Position numbers and translations under genes: made by a program | DNA from: Saposhnikovia divaricata | Lineage: Eukaryota; Streptophyta; Magnoliopsida; Apiales; Apiaceae | Assembly: GCA_036435485.1 (NCBI GenBank) | Contig: CM071595.1 | Location: 102,788,580 to 102,852,579, forward strand | Length of the DNA stretch: 64,000 bases | Reading direction: 5' to 3' | Notes under the pieces: model-generated | Seen by the model: the letters and a program-made list of their open reading frames with translations, nothing else | Database searches by the model: none | What the model was told of the DNA's origin: nothing | Part shown: positions 11,641 through 22,597 of the stretch, one piece after another | Position numbering within the stretch: the first letter of the stretch is position 1 | Layout of the letters: every line of letters starts with the position of its first letter

Positions 11641-11884
11641 ACAATCATATACAACTCAAATATTAAACCAATATAAGATTGGCTAACAGTTACTTTCCAC
11701 TACTGCCTGTCAAGCAACAAAGATTGCTCAACACCTCCAATACCCTCGCAAACGAGGCTAGAGAACAGCAATGGAAGGCCATCTGTAGCCAATTACCCAA
11801 AATTGATAATATTCCGTTAAATAAAGTTTGAAAGCTGAGGAAACTAATAATAAATAATTGTTCGGATGAAACAAGAAAAAAATT
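11641..11884 (-). other. Probable 3' UTR of the eEF1A gene
   Basis: This is the non-coding stretch directly after the eEF1A stop codon. It is moderately T-rich on the gene strand. I could not place a single clear polyadenylation signal, so the outer limit is approximate. Confidence 0.4.
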
Positions 11885-13333
11885 TCACTTGGCACCCTTC
11901 TTGGCAGCAGCTTTGGTCACCTTGGCCCCAGTAGGATCCTTCTTCTCAACGGCCTTGATGACTCCAACTGCAACAGTCTGTCTCATGTCACGAACAGCAA
12001 ACCTGCCAAGGGGTGGGTACTCAGAAAATGTCTCAACCACCATGGGCTTGGTTGGAAGCATCTTAACCATTCCAGCATCTCCATTCTTCAAGAACTTGGG
12101 CTCCTTCTCCAGCTCCTTGCCAGATCTTCTGTCAATCTTGGTCAAGAGCTCAGCAAACTTGACAGCAATGTGAGAGGTGTGGCAATCAAGTACTGGGGCA
12201 TAACCATTACCAATCTGACCAGGGTGGTTCATGATAATGACTTGAGATGTGAAGCTGGCAGCTCCCTTGGCAGGATCAACTTTGGAGTTTGAAGCAACAT
12301 AACCACGCTTGAGATCTTTGACTGCAACATTCTTCACATTGAAGCCAACGTTGTCTCCAGGAAGAGCCTCAAGCAGAGACTCATGGTGCATCTCCACAGA
12401 CTTGACTTCAGTAGTCAAACCAGAGGGTCCAAAGGTGACAACCATTCCTGGCTTGATAGTTCCTGTCTCAACACGCCCCACCGGCACAGTTCCAATACCA
12501 CCAATCTTGTAAACATCCTGAAGTGGAAGACGAAGGGGCTTGTCTGAGGGCCTCTTGGGCTCATTAATCTGGTCAAGTGCATCAAGGAGGGTTGGACCCT
12601 TGTACCAGTCAAGGTTGGTAGACCTCTCAATCATGTTGTCTCCTTCAAAACCAGAGATGGGAACAAAAGCAATCTTTTCAGGATTGTATCCAACCTTCTT
12701 CAAGTATGAGGAAACTTCCTTCACAATTTCATCGTACCTCGCCTTTGAGTATTTTGGGGTGGTGGCATCCATCTATGAGTAAGAGACAGATAAATTAATA
12801 ACGTTAGCAATCAATAATATAATTAAACCTATAAACAACCATCAAATTAGTTTAGCATCTATACCACTCACCTTATTACAACAGCAAATCATCTGCTTTA
12901 CACCTAGGGTAAAGGCAAGCAATGCATGCTCTCGGGTCTGACCATCCTTGGAAATACCCGCTTCAAAACCACCAGTTGTGGAGTCAATAATGAGGACAGC
13001 ACAATCAGCCTGCGAGGTTCCAGTAATCATGTTCTTGATAAAGTCGCGATGTCCAGGAGCATCAATAACAGTGCAGTAGTACTTGTTAGTTTCAAACTTC
13101 CACAAGGCAATATCGATGGTAATACCACGCTCACGCTCTGCCTTCAACTTGTCAAGCACCCAGGCATACTTGAATGACCTTTTGTTCATCTCAGCAGCTT
13201 CCTTCTCAAACCTCTCAATAACACGCTTATCAATACCACCAAGCTTGTAGATCAAGTGACCAGTGGTGGTTGACTTCCCAGAGTCGACATGGCCAATGAC
13301 CACAATGTTGATGTGAACTTTTTCCTTGCCCAT
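11885..13333 (-). CDS. eEF1A: Translation elongation factor 1-alpha (two coding exons)
   Basis: This GTPase brings aminoacyl-tRNA to the ribosomal A site in the cytosol. Exon 1 is 13333-12872 and exon 2 is 12772-11885, together 449 residues, the normal plant length, with no stop or gap. Visible GTP-binding motifs are the P-loop GHVDSGKST (about residues 14-22), the DAPGHRDF switch (about 91-98) and CCNK|MD, the guanine-specificity motif NKxD. The 99-bp intron (12773-12871; GTGAGT...CATAG) cuts this last motif exactly between NK and MD in phase 0. Domains 2 and 3 follow, and the protein ends in the usual Lys/Ala-rich tail (AAAKKGAK). It is the only host gene in the window that looks intact. 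Confidence 0.97.
12773..12871 (-). other. Coding intron of eEF1A
   Basis: On the minus strand the donor AAG|GTGAGT at 12872/12871 and the acceptor CATAG|ATGGAT at 12773/12772 join the two open frames to give the uninterrupted eEF1A sequence. Exon 2 begins with ATG, the internal Met of NKMD, which can be mistaken for a start codon. Confidence 0.95.
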
Positions 13334-13348
13334 TTTTCAGAAATTTAC

Positions 13349-14032
13349 CTGAAAAAGTAAACAAGAAATAAACTAGTTATCAAACTGCACAAAGGCATCA
13401 ACTTGAATACTAAATCAGCTGAACATCAAACATACTTGAAGAAGATAAAAGCAACAACCAAAAAACTACAGTATAAAGTATATATCTATTACATCCTGGT
13501 ACTATATGTTCCGTATAGTCACAATGCACTTAGGATATGATCCGTCTAACACTTCTCAACCCCTGAACATAATTTAGTATCTGCTTGTTATGTCACATTG
13601 CACTCAGGATATGAACATATGAGCAATAATTACGAAAAATTCAAAACGATATCATATCCAAAAAAACAACTGCAATCCAACGTCAAAGACAAATATTACA
13701 TAAACTAGTGCACACATTGGTCAAAACACAACACAGATCAAAACATCTAAAACATTGGTCTAGATCAAATTAAAATTTGAACCAGCGAGTACAAAAGCAA
13801 CGAATCATGCATGCATGCATACATACACAACAATACAAAGAATCTGCATGGGGCAACATAATACTAAAAATCAACTCATGTAAACAGATATACAAATAGA
13901 ACTGCAAATCGAAAAATCGAACAGAAACATGGCAACAGAAAACTTGATAAAGGGATAAGCATATTGTCAAAGTCTAATAATATATATACTATACAGTTGT
14001 AAAATCATATGATCGAAAAGAATTGAACTGAC
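13349..14032 (-). other. Leader (5'-UTR) intron of eEF1A
   Basis: On the minus strand, AAAAG|GTCAGT at 14033/14032 is a good donor and TTTTTCAG|GTAAAT at 13349/13348 a good acceptor, just 15 bases before the start codon at 13333. The 684 bases between them are T-rich, as plant introns are. Plant eEF1A genes typically carry such a long leader intron that boosts expression. That role is knowledge of the family and is not shown here. Confidence 0.8.
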
Positions 14033-14200
14033 CTTTTAAAAGGGGTTAATTAATATAAAGTGAAACAGACTTCTCACGCTCTGACGATTTTCGAGAGTGA
14101 GGAAGAAGAGGCAGATGAAAATTATGTGATCACAAAAAATATTTATAAGAAAATTTTAGAGTTTAGGGTTTTTGACAGCCGTTGGATTAAATTAATCTAA
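14033..14200 (-). promoter_or_regulatory. eEF1A core promoter and first leader exon
   Basis: A TATAAATA box (plus-strand tatttata, 14140-14147) precedes a pyrimidine-rich leader (CTCTTCTTCCTCACTC on the gene strand near 14090-14110), giving a likely start near 14110. A telo-box AAACCCTAA (plus-strand 14163-14171) lies upstream, an element common in promoters of plant translation genes, though usually nearer the start. I did not find a clear tef-box. Confidence 0.65.
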
Positions 14201-14694
14201 AGGTTGCAAAATTAAGGTTTTTATCGACCGCCTTGATACGAGTTTTTCCCAAGCCCACGGGCCACGTCTATGTGTTCTTTTCATTTTTGTTAATTGCGTT
14301 ATCGGCCTTTAGTATTTCCATAATGTCATCAGCTTACCAGTTACCACGTCTAAATTTAAGGTGCCTAGGCGCTAGGCCCTAGGCTACATCTTGCCCAAAA
14401 AAAGAAACAAAGACATGCCTATCCTACGAAAAAAGAAGAAAAAAAAAACTTGACTTACCCTTTGAAAAAATAAAACAACTTCCGCTGTACTTTACTTAAA
14501 GAGAATACTATATTATAACTCGTGCAAAGTACATGTTACTTTTAAATATTTTTTAAATTATATAATTAAATAAAATAGAGTATAATAATTTATTATGGAT
14601 ATAATTTAATTTTGTAATATTAAATAATAAAATTATTAGTAATAATAATAGTTATTTAATAAATGAAATGTATTGTTTAAAACTAATTTATCTA
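14201..14694. other. Upstream intergenic DNA
   Basis: AT-rich, with short A and T runs. 14515-14580 resembles 6128-6190 ('cgtgcaaagtac' plus an AT tract). No gene seen. Confidence 0.5.
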
Positions 14695-15063
14695 TCTATA
14701 CTATTATATAAAAGCCGAAACATTAAAAGTTTGATTGGTCGGTACCTATTGATTTTACTTATTTACCCTTACTCAATTACAGTTAAATCCATCCTACTAA
14801 CTAATCAATTTCTAAACATATTACCTTTTCTATTTTTCAATAACTAAATAATTTCCTTTTTTAAGTAAAATACAATATATTTTACATTTTATCTAACTAA
14901 AATTTCTCCTTTTTTAAAAACACTACGAGCAATTTTGTATAATAAAATAACATAATTATATTATAATTACTATTAACTAATCAATTACCTTTTTCAGCCA
15001 AAATACGTTACCTTTTCACTTTTCTCTAACTAAAATCTCTCTTTTTCCAATTATATCAGGGAT

Positions 15064-16118
15064 TGAAAGGCAGAGTGTGTAAACTTGTAACACTATAACT
15101 AATGTAACTCAATTAAAGGAAAAGATACTTAACCAGAAGACAATCAAGAACAAGAAGCCACAAGAAATCAACACTAAATGAAGACAAGGTAATTGATACA
15201 ATTGAACATGTTAACTATGATCAAGCCAAGAAGAAATCATTGAGAGAAGTTCAAGTCAAAGTTGTTCATGCCTCAGTGATTTGAGAAATAGAGAATCAAG
15301 ATCATAACTATCAGTATCAACAAGACAAATTGATTTCAAGTGAACAAGAAGGAAAGCGAACATTGGAAAGCCACGTTACTAAGTGAATATGGTAATTTAT
15401 TCAAGAAGCAAAAACACTATCAAGACTAGTCACTTATGAACCAGACCAGTGCATCAAGTGTCAGGACATTGATAGCAAGTTTATGTCAGTAATAAAGATC
15501 CATGTTCAAGAGCTTGGTGAAGAATAAAGAAGACATGAAGATATCACAAGTTCAAGATGTGCATTGAAGTTTCAAGTTGAAGACTAGAATATTTTCTAAG
15601 TACTAAATATTCTAGATGTCCAAGTAGAATATTTCTAAGTAGAAGTTCTACTTAGAAATTCGAGATGGCTAAGTAGAAATTCTCAAGCAGAAGTTCTACT
15701 TAGAGTGCAGCTTCAACATGACACATGGCATCTTCTGATTGGCAGATTTCCAAGCTTTCAAGATAAGGCAAGATTTATGTGGACATCATTGGGCCACGTA
15801 TATCTTAGTCTTTGAAGACTACAGGACATAGATTACATGTAGTATAAATAGAAGTACTTGTGTAATGTTTTAATTAGTGAGCAATTCTTGAGAGAAACAC
15901 ATGTAAAAGAGAGAGAGTGCATTCACAGAGCTTAGTATCATTCACTTCTCTCTGAACTTCTGTTATACTTTGTAATGAATGTTGTAGCAACCACTTCAAG
16001 TTATATATAAGACATATATTCCTTGAATCTATGTGTTCGTTTATTGCATCGTATTTATTGCTTCTCATATTTGAAAAGTTGTATTCACCCCCCCTCTACA
16101 ACACATTTGGACCTAACA
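15064..16118 (+). repeat. 5' LTR of the SIRE-type element
   Basis: 1055 bases, TG...CA. TATAAATA at 15843-15850 is the likely promoter. The U3 part (15585-15705) carries many AAGTAGAA / TTCTACTT units forming local inverted repeats. Compared with the 3' LTR I saw four substitutions and a C-run length difference. No coding function. Confidence 0.92.
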
Positions 16119-16120
16119 AT

Positions 16121-16133
16121 TGGTATCAAAGCT
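16121..16133 (+). other. Primer-binding site (initiator tRNA-Met type) of the SIRE-type element
   Basis: TGGTATCAAAGCT begins two bases after the 5' LTR, close to the plant initiator tRNA-Met complement. Confidence 0.85.
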
Positions 16134-16810
16134 ATATGTTTAACATACAAAACATCGATCCTTGTGTTTAGTAGAAGAATCGTGAGTTTTCATTTTCTAG
16201 ATCTACTTTTCTAAAATTTTGGAAAAGTGAGCTTTAATTCGTTTGTAGTGAAAACTCATCCGAAAAATTATTTAAATACTCCAGGTGTGATTATTTAGCT
16301 TGGGTGTATTTTAATTAATTTTTGTGAATTAATCTGGGTACTTTGATATTTGGTGTTCTTGAGTGTTCATCATTTGTTCTTATCAAAGAAGATGACCCAA
16401 CAACTTTTTGATCTCCTTTTCAAACAGATAAATAGTAAAAGACTAAAAAGGTGTTTTTGGATTTTTGATTTGCATTATTCACGGCCGAAAGTACATCAGA
16501 ACATACTCAGTACCTAGCACGTAGGTTAGGTGGGTTAGGTGAGTAAAGCCTCAAAAGTCAAAAAGGTGTTAAAGAGATAATATTGTTTATTCAATATTAA
16601 AGTGACCTGCAGCAAAATTATTCTAAGGACAAAAGTTCTACATAGAATTTCTACTTGAGATTTTCTACATAGAATTTCGACTTGGATAACTTCTACTTGG
16701 TGAAGTTCGACTTGAGCAAAAAATTTCTACTTAGAGAAATTTCGACTTAGGCAGAAATTCTACATAGCCTAGTCTTGGGTACTTAGAAACTTTTAGTGAC
16801 TAGAATTGAA
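16134..16810 (+). other. Untranslated leader of the SIRE-type element with TTCTAC(A/T)T repeats
   Basis: No gene. 16620-16770 holds about ten units of 'ttctacttaga', 'ttctacatagaa' or 'ttcgacttg', related to the motif in the LTR and to the one downstream of pol. Confidence 0.7.
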
Positions 16811-19264
16811 ATGACTCCTAAAAATGCATTCAAGATCCCAATGTTCAACCGAGATCACTATGAAGAATGGGTTTTCAGAATGAGACTCTATTTAGAGACT
16901 GTTAACCCTGAATATCTGGAAGTCCTTGACAAGGGTAAATTTGTTCCAATGGTGGTTATTCCTGCGCATACGGAAGGAGGGGTGGTTATAGCACCTCGGT
17001 CTGAGCCTAAAAAGGCCTCGGAGTTTTCAGATGCTGACAAGGAGCAAATAGCTTATGATACTGCCGTCCGACAAACCTTGATGGAATCTCTTGATCATGA
17101 AATGTTCAACATAGTCAAAGGTCTGACTACAGAAAAGAAGATTTGGGACAAGATAGAAGTTGTCATGGAAGGATCTGCAGAGGTTAGAAGTAACAAGACA
17201 CTCATACTCAAGATGGAGTATGACACCTTGAGAATACGAAAAGGAGAAGGCATAACAGACGTCTATCTACGATTCAGTCAGTTGGTATTGGATTTGAATC
17301 TGAGAGGTGTAACTCTCCCCATGATTGAGACTAATACGAGATATCTGAGGAACCAGCCAAAGAGCATTGAACATAGGGTCTACGCAATAAGAGAAACCAG
17401 AGATTTGCATACAACTTCTCTGGAAGAATATTATGGAATATTAAAGACCTATGAGCTGGAAACACTTCAAGATCAAGCATGGGACAATGATTCAAAAGGA
17501 AAAGAAACTGCATCAGGATTAGTTGCTGATGAGGAAGAGTCTAAGAAGGCAATGGTTGCAGAAAAGACTAAATCATCACATGCACCACATCAAGTTGATA
17601 ATGATGACGAGTGCACATCTAACATTGATGATGACTACTACACCCAAGAAGAGCTGGACAACATGGACGATAGTGTCGTGGCATACATGGCAAGGAAGTT
17701 CAGCAACATGAGATTCAGAAAGAGCAACCGACCACAGAGAAATTCTTCATCTTACTATCGGGATGCTAGGGGTGGTGGTAGTTCGTCAGGCTACAAAGGA
17801 AAAGGCAAGAATACCAGCTACAAATCTCCTTTGGATTTCAAAATGAAGTTCAAATGCTATAACTGTGGTGAAGCTGGACATTTTGCTACCGACTGCAAAA
17901 AGCCTAAACAGACTTATCCAAAAGAGACATATGAAGCCCTCAAAAGCAAGTATGAATCGCTGGTGAAGGAAAGACATGGAAAAAGAGCTTTGTTAGTGAC
18001 AGAAGGAAGAGCTTGGGATGATTCAGATGAGGAAGATGTTACTCATGTAGCAAATTTTGCCCTCATGGCTGAGACATCAGAGGAACCAGAGGTACCAGTT
18101 CTAACCCTTAAAGTAGAAATGTCCGTTGATGATTATAAGGAACAGAACGGGGCTCTTTGTGAAGAGATCTATATGTTGTGCAAAAGCCTAGACTCTTCTC
18201 AAAAGGAACAGAAAACACTTGTTGCCAAAAGCAGAATGCTCGAGGCAAAAGTGGAAGAGTTAGAGGCTGCTTGCACTGTAGATACTTCCCTAAGAGACTT
18301 TATTAAATCTCTGGAACACAAGCTCATCCTTAAGGAAGAAGTAGAAGCATGTCTTAGGGACAAACTAGCTGAGTTAGAAACTAAATGCGAAGCTTACAAA
18401 CTAGCTGCTAGTAAAGTGTATGTAGATAATGACACATTTAATAAGATAACTGGAGTAGGTATAGGACTTGATTATTCTGACCTTCCTAAGAAAGATGGAA
18501 AGAGACCTATCGACACTAGTTCTAGTGACCTTAAAAAGGAAATTCCTAGCCCTCTTAAATCAGCTGTCAAACCTATCTACAAACACCTTGTTCCTAGAAT
18601 AGAAGAAGAAGAGACTGAATTAATAGCTAGATATGAGATTGAGATGGAAGATCGCCAGAAAACACAACCTATAACTCCTATCAAACAAGTTAAAATAAAT
18701 TTCCCTAGAGATCAATCTAGACCAGGATTAGGAGCTAAGGCTGTTAAAAAACCAGGAAAGAAAGAAAAAGGCATAAAAGAGGTTAAGGCTGAACGAATAA
18801 AGAAAGCATGTTATCACTGTAAATCTACTGAACATCTTTCTTATGCATGTAAAGCTAACATAAATGTTCCTGCTGCACATGTCATGTCTACCACACATAC
18901 AATGAATAATCTGCATCAAAATCATGCACAGTGTGGTCAACCTAATTGTATGCCATGCACTTTTAACGTCATGCAAACTTTTGTGAATTTAATGAATGCA
19001 TCTAGCCAGTCATGCTCAAATACTGTTGCTAGTTCAAACATCAAGAAAATGCATGTGAGAGCCAAGACTGTCAGTCCTCCTAAAGTTAGGAGTGACAAAC
19101 CTTCTCCTAAGACTGACAAATCTGTCAAGTCTGAGAAAGGAAAGGAGGTAGTCGAAAGCTCTAGTAATGTTAAGAAAAGTGCATCTCCTGTTGTTAAATC
19201 TGTTGATTCTCGATCTTATCGAAAAGCCGGGCCCAATCAAAGTTGGGTTCCGAAGAATGTCTAA
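16811..19264 (+). CDS. gag: Gag polyprotein of the SIRE-type element
   Basis: 817 residues from the ATG at 16811 (an upstream in-frame GTG at 16796 is not a likely start). The N-terminal third matches the capsid-like region of Copia Gag (FNRDHYEEWVFRMRLYL near the start, then helical segments). A CCHC zinc knuckle CYNCGEAGHFATDC is at about residues 349-362 and a second, CYHCKSTEHLSYAC, at about 667-680, with a coiled-coil-prone Glu/Lys/Leu segment (about 455-540) between. The C-terminal part is basic and Ser-rich and ends QSWVPKNV. Two knuckles and a long C-terminal extension are usual for SIRE-type Gag. It packages the element RNA in cytoplasmic particles. The frame is intact and ends one frame away from pol. 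Confidence 0.88.
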   Translation: MTPKNAFKIPMFNRDHYEEWVFRMRLYLETVNPEYLEVLDKGKFVPMVVIPAHTEGGVVIAPRSEPKKASEFSDADKEQIAYDTAVRQTLMESLDHEMFNIVKGLTTEKKIWDKIEVVMEGSAEVRSNKTLILKMEYDTLRIRKGEGITDVYLRFSQLVLDLNLRGVTLPMIETNTRYLRNQPKSIEHRVYAIRETRDLHTTSLEEYYGILKTYELETLQDQAWDNDSKGKETASGLVADEEESKKAMVAEKTKSSHAPHQVDNDDECTSNIDDDYYTQEELDNMDDSVVAYMARKFSNMRFRKSNRPQRNSSSYYRDARGGGSSSGYKGKGKNTSYKSPLDFKMKFKCYNCGEAGHFATDCKKPKQTYPKETYEALKSKYESLVKERHGKRALLVTEGRAWDDSDEEDVTHVANFALMAETSEEPEVPVLTLKVEMSVDDYKEQNGALCEEIYMLCKSLDSSQKEQKTLVAKSRMLEAKVEELEAACTVDTSLRDFIKSLEHKLILKEEVEACLRDKLAELETKCEAYKLAASKVYVDNDTFNKITGVGIGLDYSDLPKKDGKRPIDTSSSDLKKEIPSPLKSAVKPIYKHLVPRIEEEETELIARYEIEMEDRQKTQPITPIKQVKINFPRDQSRPGLGAKAVKKPGKKEKGIKEVKAERIKKACYHCKSTEHLSYACKANINVPAAHVMSTTHTMNNLHQNHAQCGQPNCMPCTFNVMQTFVNLMNASSQSCSNTVASSNIKKMHVRAKTVSPPKVRSDKPSPKTDKSVKSEKGKEVVESSSNVKKSASPVVKSVDSRSYRKAGPNQSWVPKNV

Positions 19265-22200
19265 CCAATCTGTCATTGCAGGGCGTTAAGCAGAATAGAA
19301 ATAAAGTTATATGGGTGCTAGACAGTGGAGCATCAAGGCATATGACTGGAAACAAGTCCCTGCTTACAGAGTTGGTTATGAAGGTTGGCCCTTATGTTAC
19401 CTTTGGAGATGACAGCATAGGTGTGACAAAGGGATATGGCAAACTGAAGACTGGTAATGTCATCATTGAAGATATTTCCTATGTTGAGGGACTGAAGCAC
19501 AATCTGTTGAGTATCAGTCAATTCTGTGACAAAGGTTACGAAATTGTCTTAAACAAGAAAGGTGTATCAATCACTCACATCAAGGAAGGCTCATTAGCTT
19601 TGAGAGGAGTTCGAAAGGCAGATCTTTTTGTTGCAGACATGGATTCAGCAAATCAGAATGAGGTCACCTGTTTCTACAGCAAAGCCTCGGATGATGAAAG
19701 CTGGTTATGGCACAAAAAGCTATCTCACTTAAACTTCAAAACGATGAATGCTCTCGTGAGGCGAGAATTGGTGAGAGATCTACCTCAAATGGAGTTCGCT
19801 CCGAAAGGACTCTATGAAGCTTGTGAAATGGGAAAGTCGAAGCGAGCATCGCATAAAAGCAAAGAAATTTCTAGTATTACTGAGCCTCTGCAACTTCTTC
19901 ATATGGATTTGTTTGGCCCAGTGAATGTCCTATCTTTGTCTAGGAAAAGATATGCATTGGTAATCGTGGATGACTTCTCCAAGTATACATGGGTATTGTT
20001 CGCAATGACGAAAGACGAAGTACCTTTCTTAATCATTGATCACATCACTCAAATTGAGAATGTTTCAACACTTACTGTGAAGACGATTAGATCAGACAAT
20101 GGCACTGAATTAAAAAACGCAGTGCTGAATGACTTCTGTGTATCTAAGGGAATACGTCGTCAGTATTCAGCCCCGAGAACTCCACAGCAAAATGGAGTAG
20201 TTGAAAGGAAGAATAGAACTTTGGTTGAAGCAGCAAGAACTTTGTTGTATGATTCGAAACTTCCTCTATACTTCTGGGCCGAAGTAGTGAGTACCGCTTG
20301 TTACACTCAAAATAGAACCTTGATCATAAAAGATAAAGAAAAGACACCATGTGAATTAATGAACAACAGAAGACCAACAATCAAATACTTTCATGTCTTT
20401 GGAGCAAAATGCTATGTACTTATAGATGATGAAAATCTAGGCAAGTTTGCAGCAAAAGCTCGTGAAGGAATCTTTGTCGGTTACTCCACAGATGTGGTGG
20501 CAGCTTATAGGGTGTTCTTAGTGAATGATCGAAAAGTGACTGAAAGCTACAACGTCAGATTCGACGATACCAAACTCCTATCAATTTCTAGAGATTCTAG
20601 TGAACCTGAGTCCCTAAAATTTCAGAATCTGGACTTAGATGAACTTGAAGATGAACCTGAGTTAGTTGTCCCATTAAATGTTCCAAGTGTACGTGAAGAA
20701 CCTGAGTCTAGTGAACAAGCTAATTCTACAAGATCAGAAGAGACTTCTTCAGTACGAACCGGCAATAACTCAGGGGGAGTAAATAGCAGCTCAAGGACAA
20801 CTGTTCAAGGCTCGAGACGAGTTGACAGTAGTTCTGTAGGAGCTGGCACTAACTCAGGGTGAGTTAGTGAGAATAATCAAAGTAGTCAGCACCACAACTC
20901 AAAAAGTCAAGCTGAATCATCAAGACAATTTCCAGGAGAACGGGTATGGAATAGAGATCATCCGTTTGAATTAATTATTGGTGATCCAGATGCTGGTGTG
21001 ACTACTAGAAGAACTGCAAGAGCTGACCTGGCTAATATTTCCTTATATTTTGGGTTCTTATCCAAGCTTGAACATAAAGAAATAGAAGAAGCTCTTGGTG
21101 ATGCTGATTGGGTGATTGCAATGCAAGAGGAACTTAATCAGTTTGAAAGGCAGAAAGTTTGGAAATTGGTACCCCGACCAAAGAACATATCAGTAATTGG
21201 AGCTAGGTGGGTATTCAGAAATAAACTGGATGAAAACGGACTTGTAACACGAAACAAGGCTCGTTTGGTTGCAAAAGGTTATTCTCAGCGAGAAGGAATT
21301 GATTATGATGAAACCTATGCACCGGTTGCAAGACTTGAGGCAGTCAGGATGTTCTTGGCATTTGCAGCACATAAGAACTTCAAGGTTTTCCAGATGGATG
21401 TGAAAAGTCCCTTCCTGAACGGAGAGTTAGAAGAAGAAGTGTATCTGGAACAGCCACCTGGCTTCATTGATCCAGAACATGTAGATTTTGTGTATCTACC
21501 TCTTCAAATCTGTCTATGGCCTCAAGCAATCCCCAAGACGATGGTATGAAACCCTATCCTTATTCTTAATTGAAAATGGTTTTACTAGGGGAGTAATTGA
21601 TAAAACATTGTTCTATAAAAATGTAAGAAATGACTTAATACTTGTTCAAGTCTATGTGGACGATATTATTTTTGGGTCATCTAATGAGCGCTTGTGCGAG
21701 AAATTTGCTAAGCTAATGCAGGAAAAATATGAGATGAGTATGATGGGAGAGCTGTCCTTCTTCCTTGGATTACAGATCAATCAGAGAAAAGATGGTATCT
21801 TTATCTGTCAATCCAAGTACGTCAGAGATTTACTCAAGAAGTACAATCTAGAAGATGCATCAGCAGCTAAGACTCCCATGGCAACAGCCACGAAGCTTGA
21901 TGAAGACAAATCAGGTAAACCAGTTGACATCACAAGCTATCAAGGTATGATTGGCTCACTCCTCTATTTAACTGCAAGTAGACCCGATATAATGTTCGCA
22001 ACTTGTTTATGTGCAAGGTTCCAAGCGGATCCTAGAGAATCACATCTCGTAGCCGTCAAGAGAATTTTTAGGTATCTCAAGGGCACACCAAATCTAGGGA
22101 TTTGGTACCCAAGAGATACAGGTTTTAATCTAATTGGCTATTCGGATTCAGACTATGCAGGTTGCAGGATTGATAGGAAAAGCACATCTGGTGCTTGTCA

Positions 22201-22597
22201 ATTTCTTGGCAGAAGATTGGTGTCCTGGCAAAGTAAAAAGCAACATACAGTATCTACTTCTTCTGCTGAAGCTGAGTACATTGCTGCTAGAAGCTGTGTA
22301 GCTCAAATACTGTGGATGAGGAACCAATTGAAGGATTATGGCATGGAGCACAAGAAAATTCCAATTATGTGTGACAACACAAGTGCCATTGCCATAACCA
22401 ACAATCCTGTAGATCACTCAAGAACCAAGCACATCGACATCAGGTATCACTTCATAAGAGAACATGTCGAGGAGGGGACTGTGGAGCTACATTTTGTGCC
22501 CACAATGCAACAAATTGCAGATATATTCACCAAACCTCTTGATGAAGTAACATTCAATAGATTGGTTGGTGAATTGGGAATGATTAACACAAGTTAG
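19243..22597 (+). pseudogene. pol: Pol polyprotein of the SIRE-type element, two visible breaks
   Basis: In order: aspartic protease (VLDSGASRHMTG, near 19315), integrase with a HHCC-like finger and catalytic Asp (HMDLFGP), Asp (RSDNGTE) and Glu (NGVVERKNRT), reverse transcriptase (QMDVKSPFLNGE; catalytic YVDDIIFGSS near 21655) and RNase H (SDSDYAG...SSAEAEYIA), ending at 22597. The frame lies -1 relative to gag and has no ATG of its own before the protease, so it needs a frameshift or has lost a base. Breaks: an in-frame TGA at 20860-20862 between integrase and RT, and a one-base frame change near 21490-21505 within RT. One Cys of the integrase finger is replaced by Tyr (GLYEACEMGK). The copy cannot make a full Pol protein as it stands. 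Confidence 0.88.

Noticed and set aside
15874..16214. Pairs of small frames around 15.9-16.2 kb and 29.2-29.6 kb
   Set aside because: They are copies of the SIRE LTR and its border. No start or function is supported.
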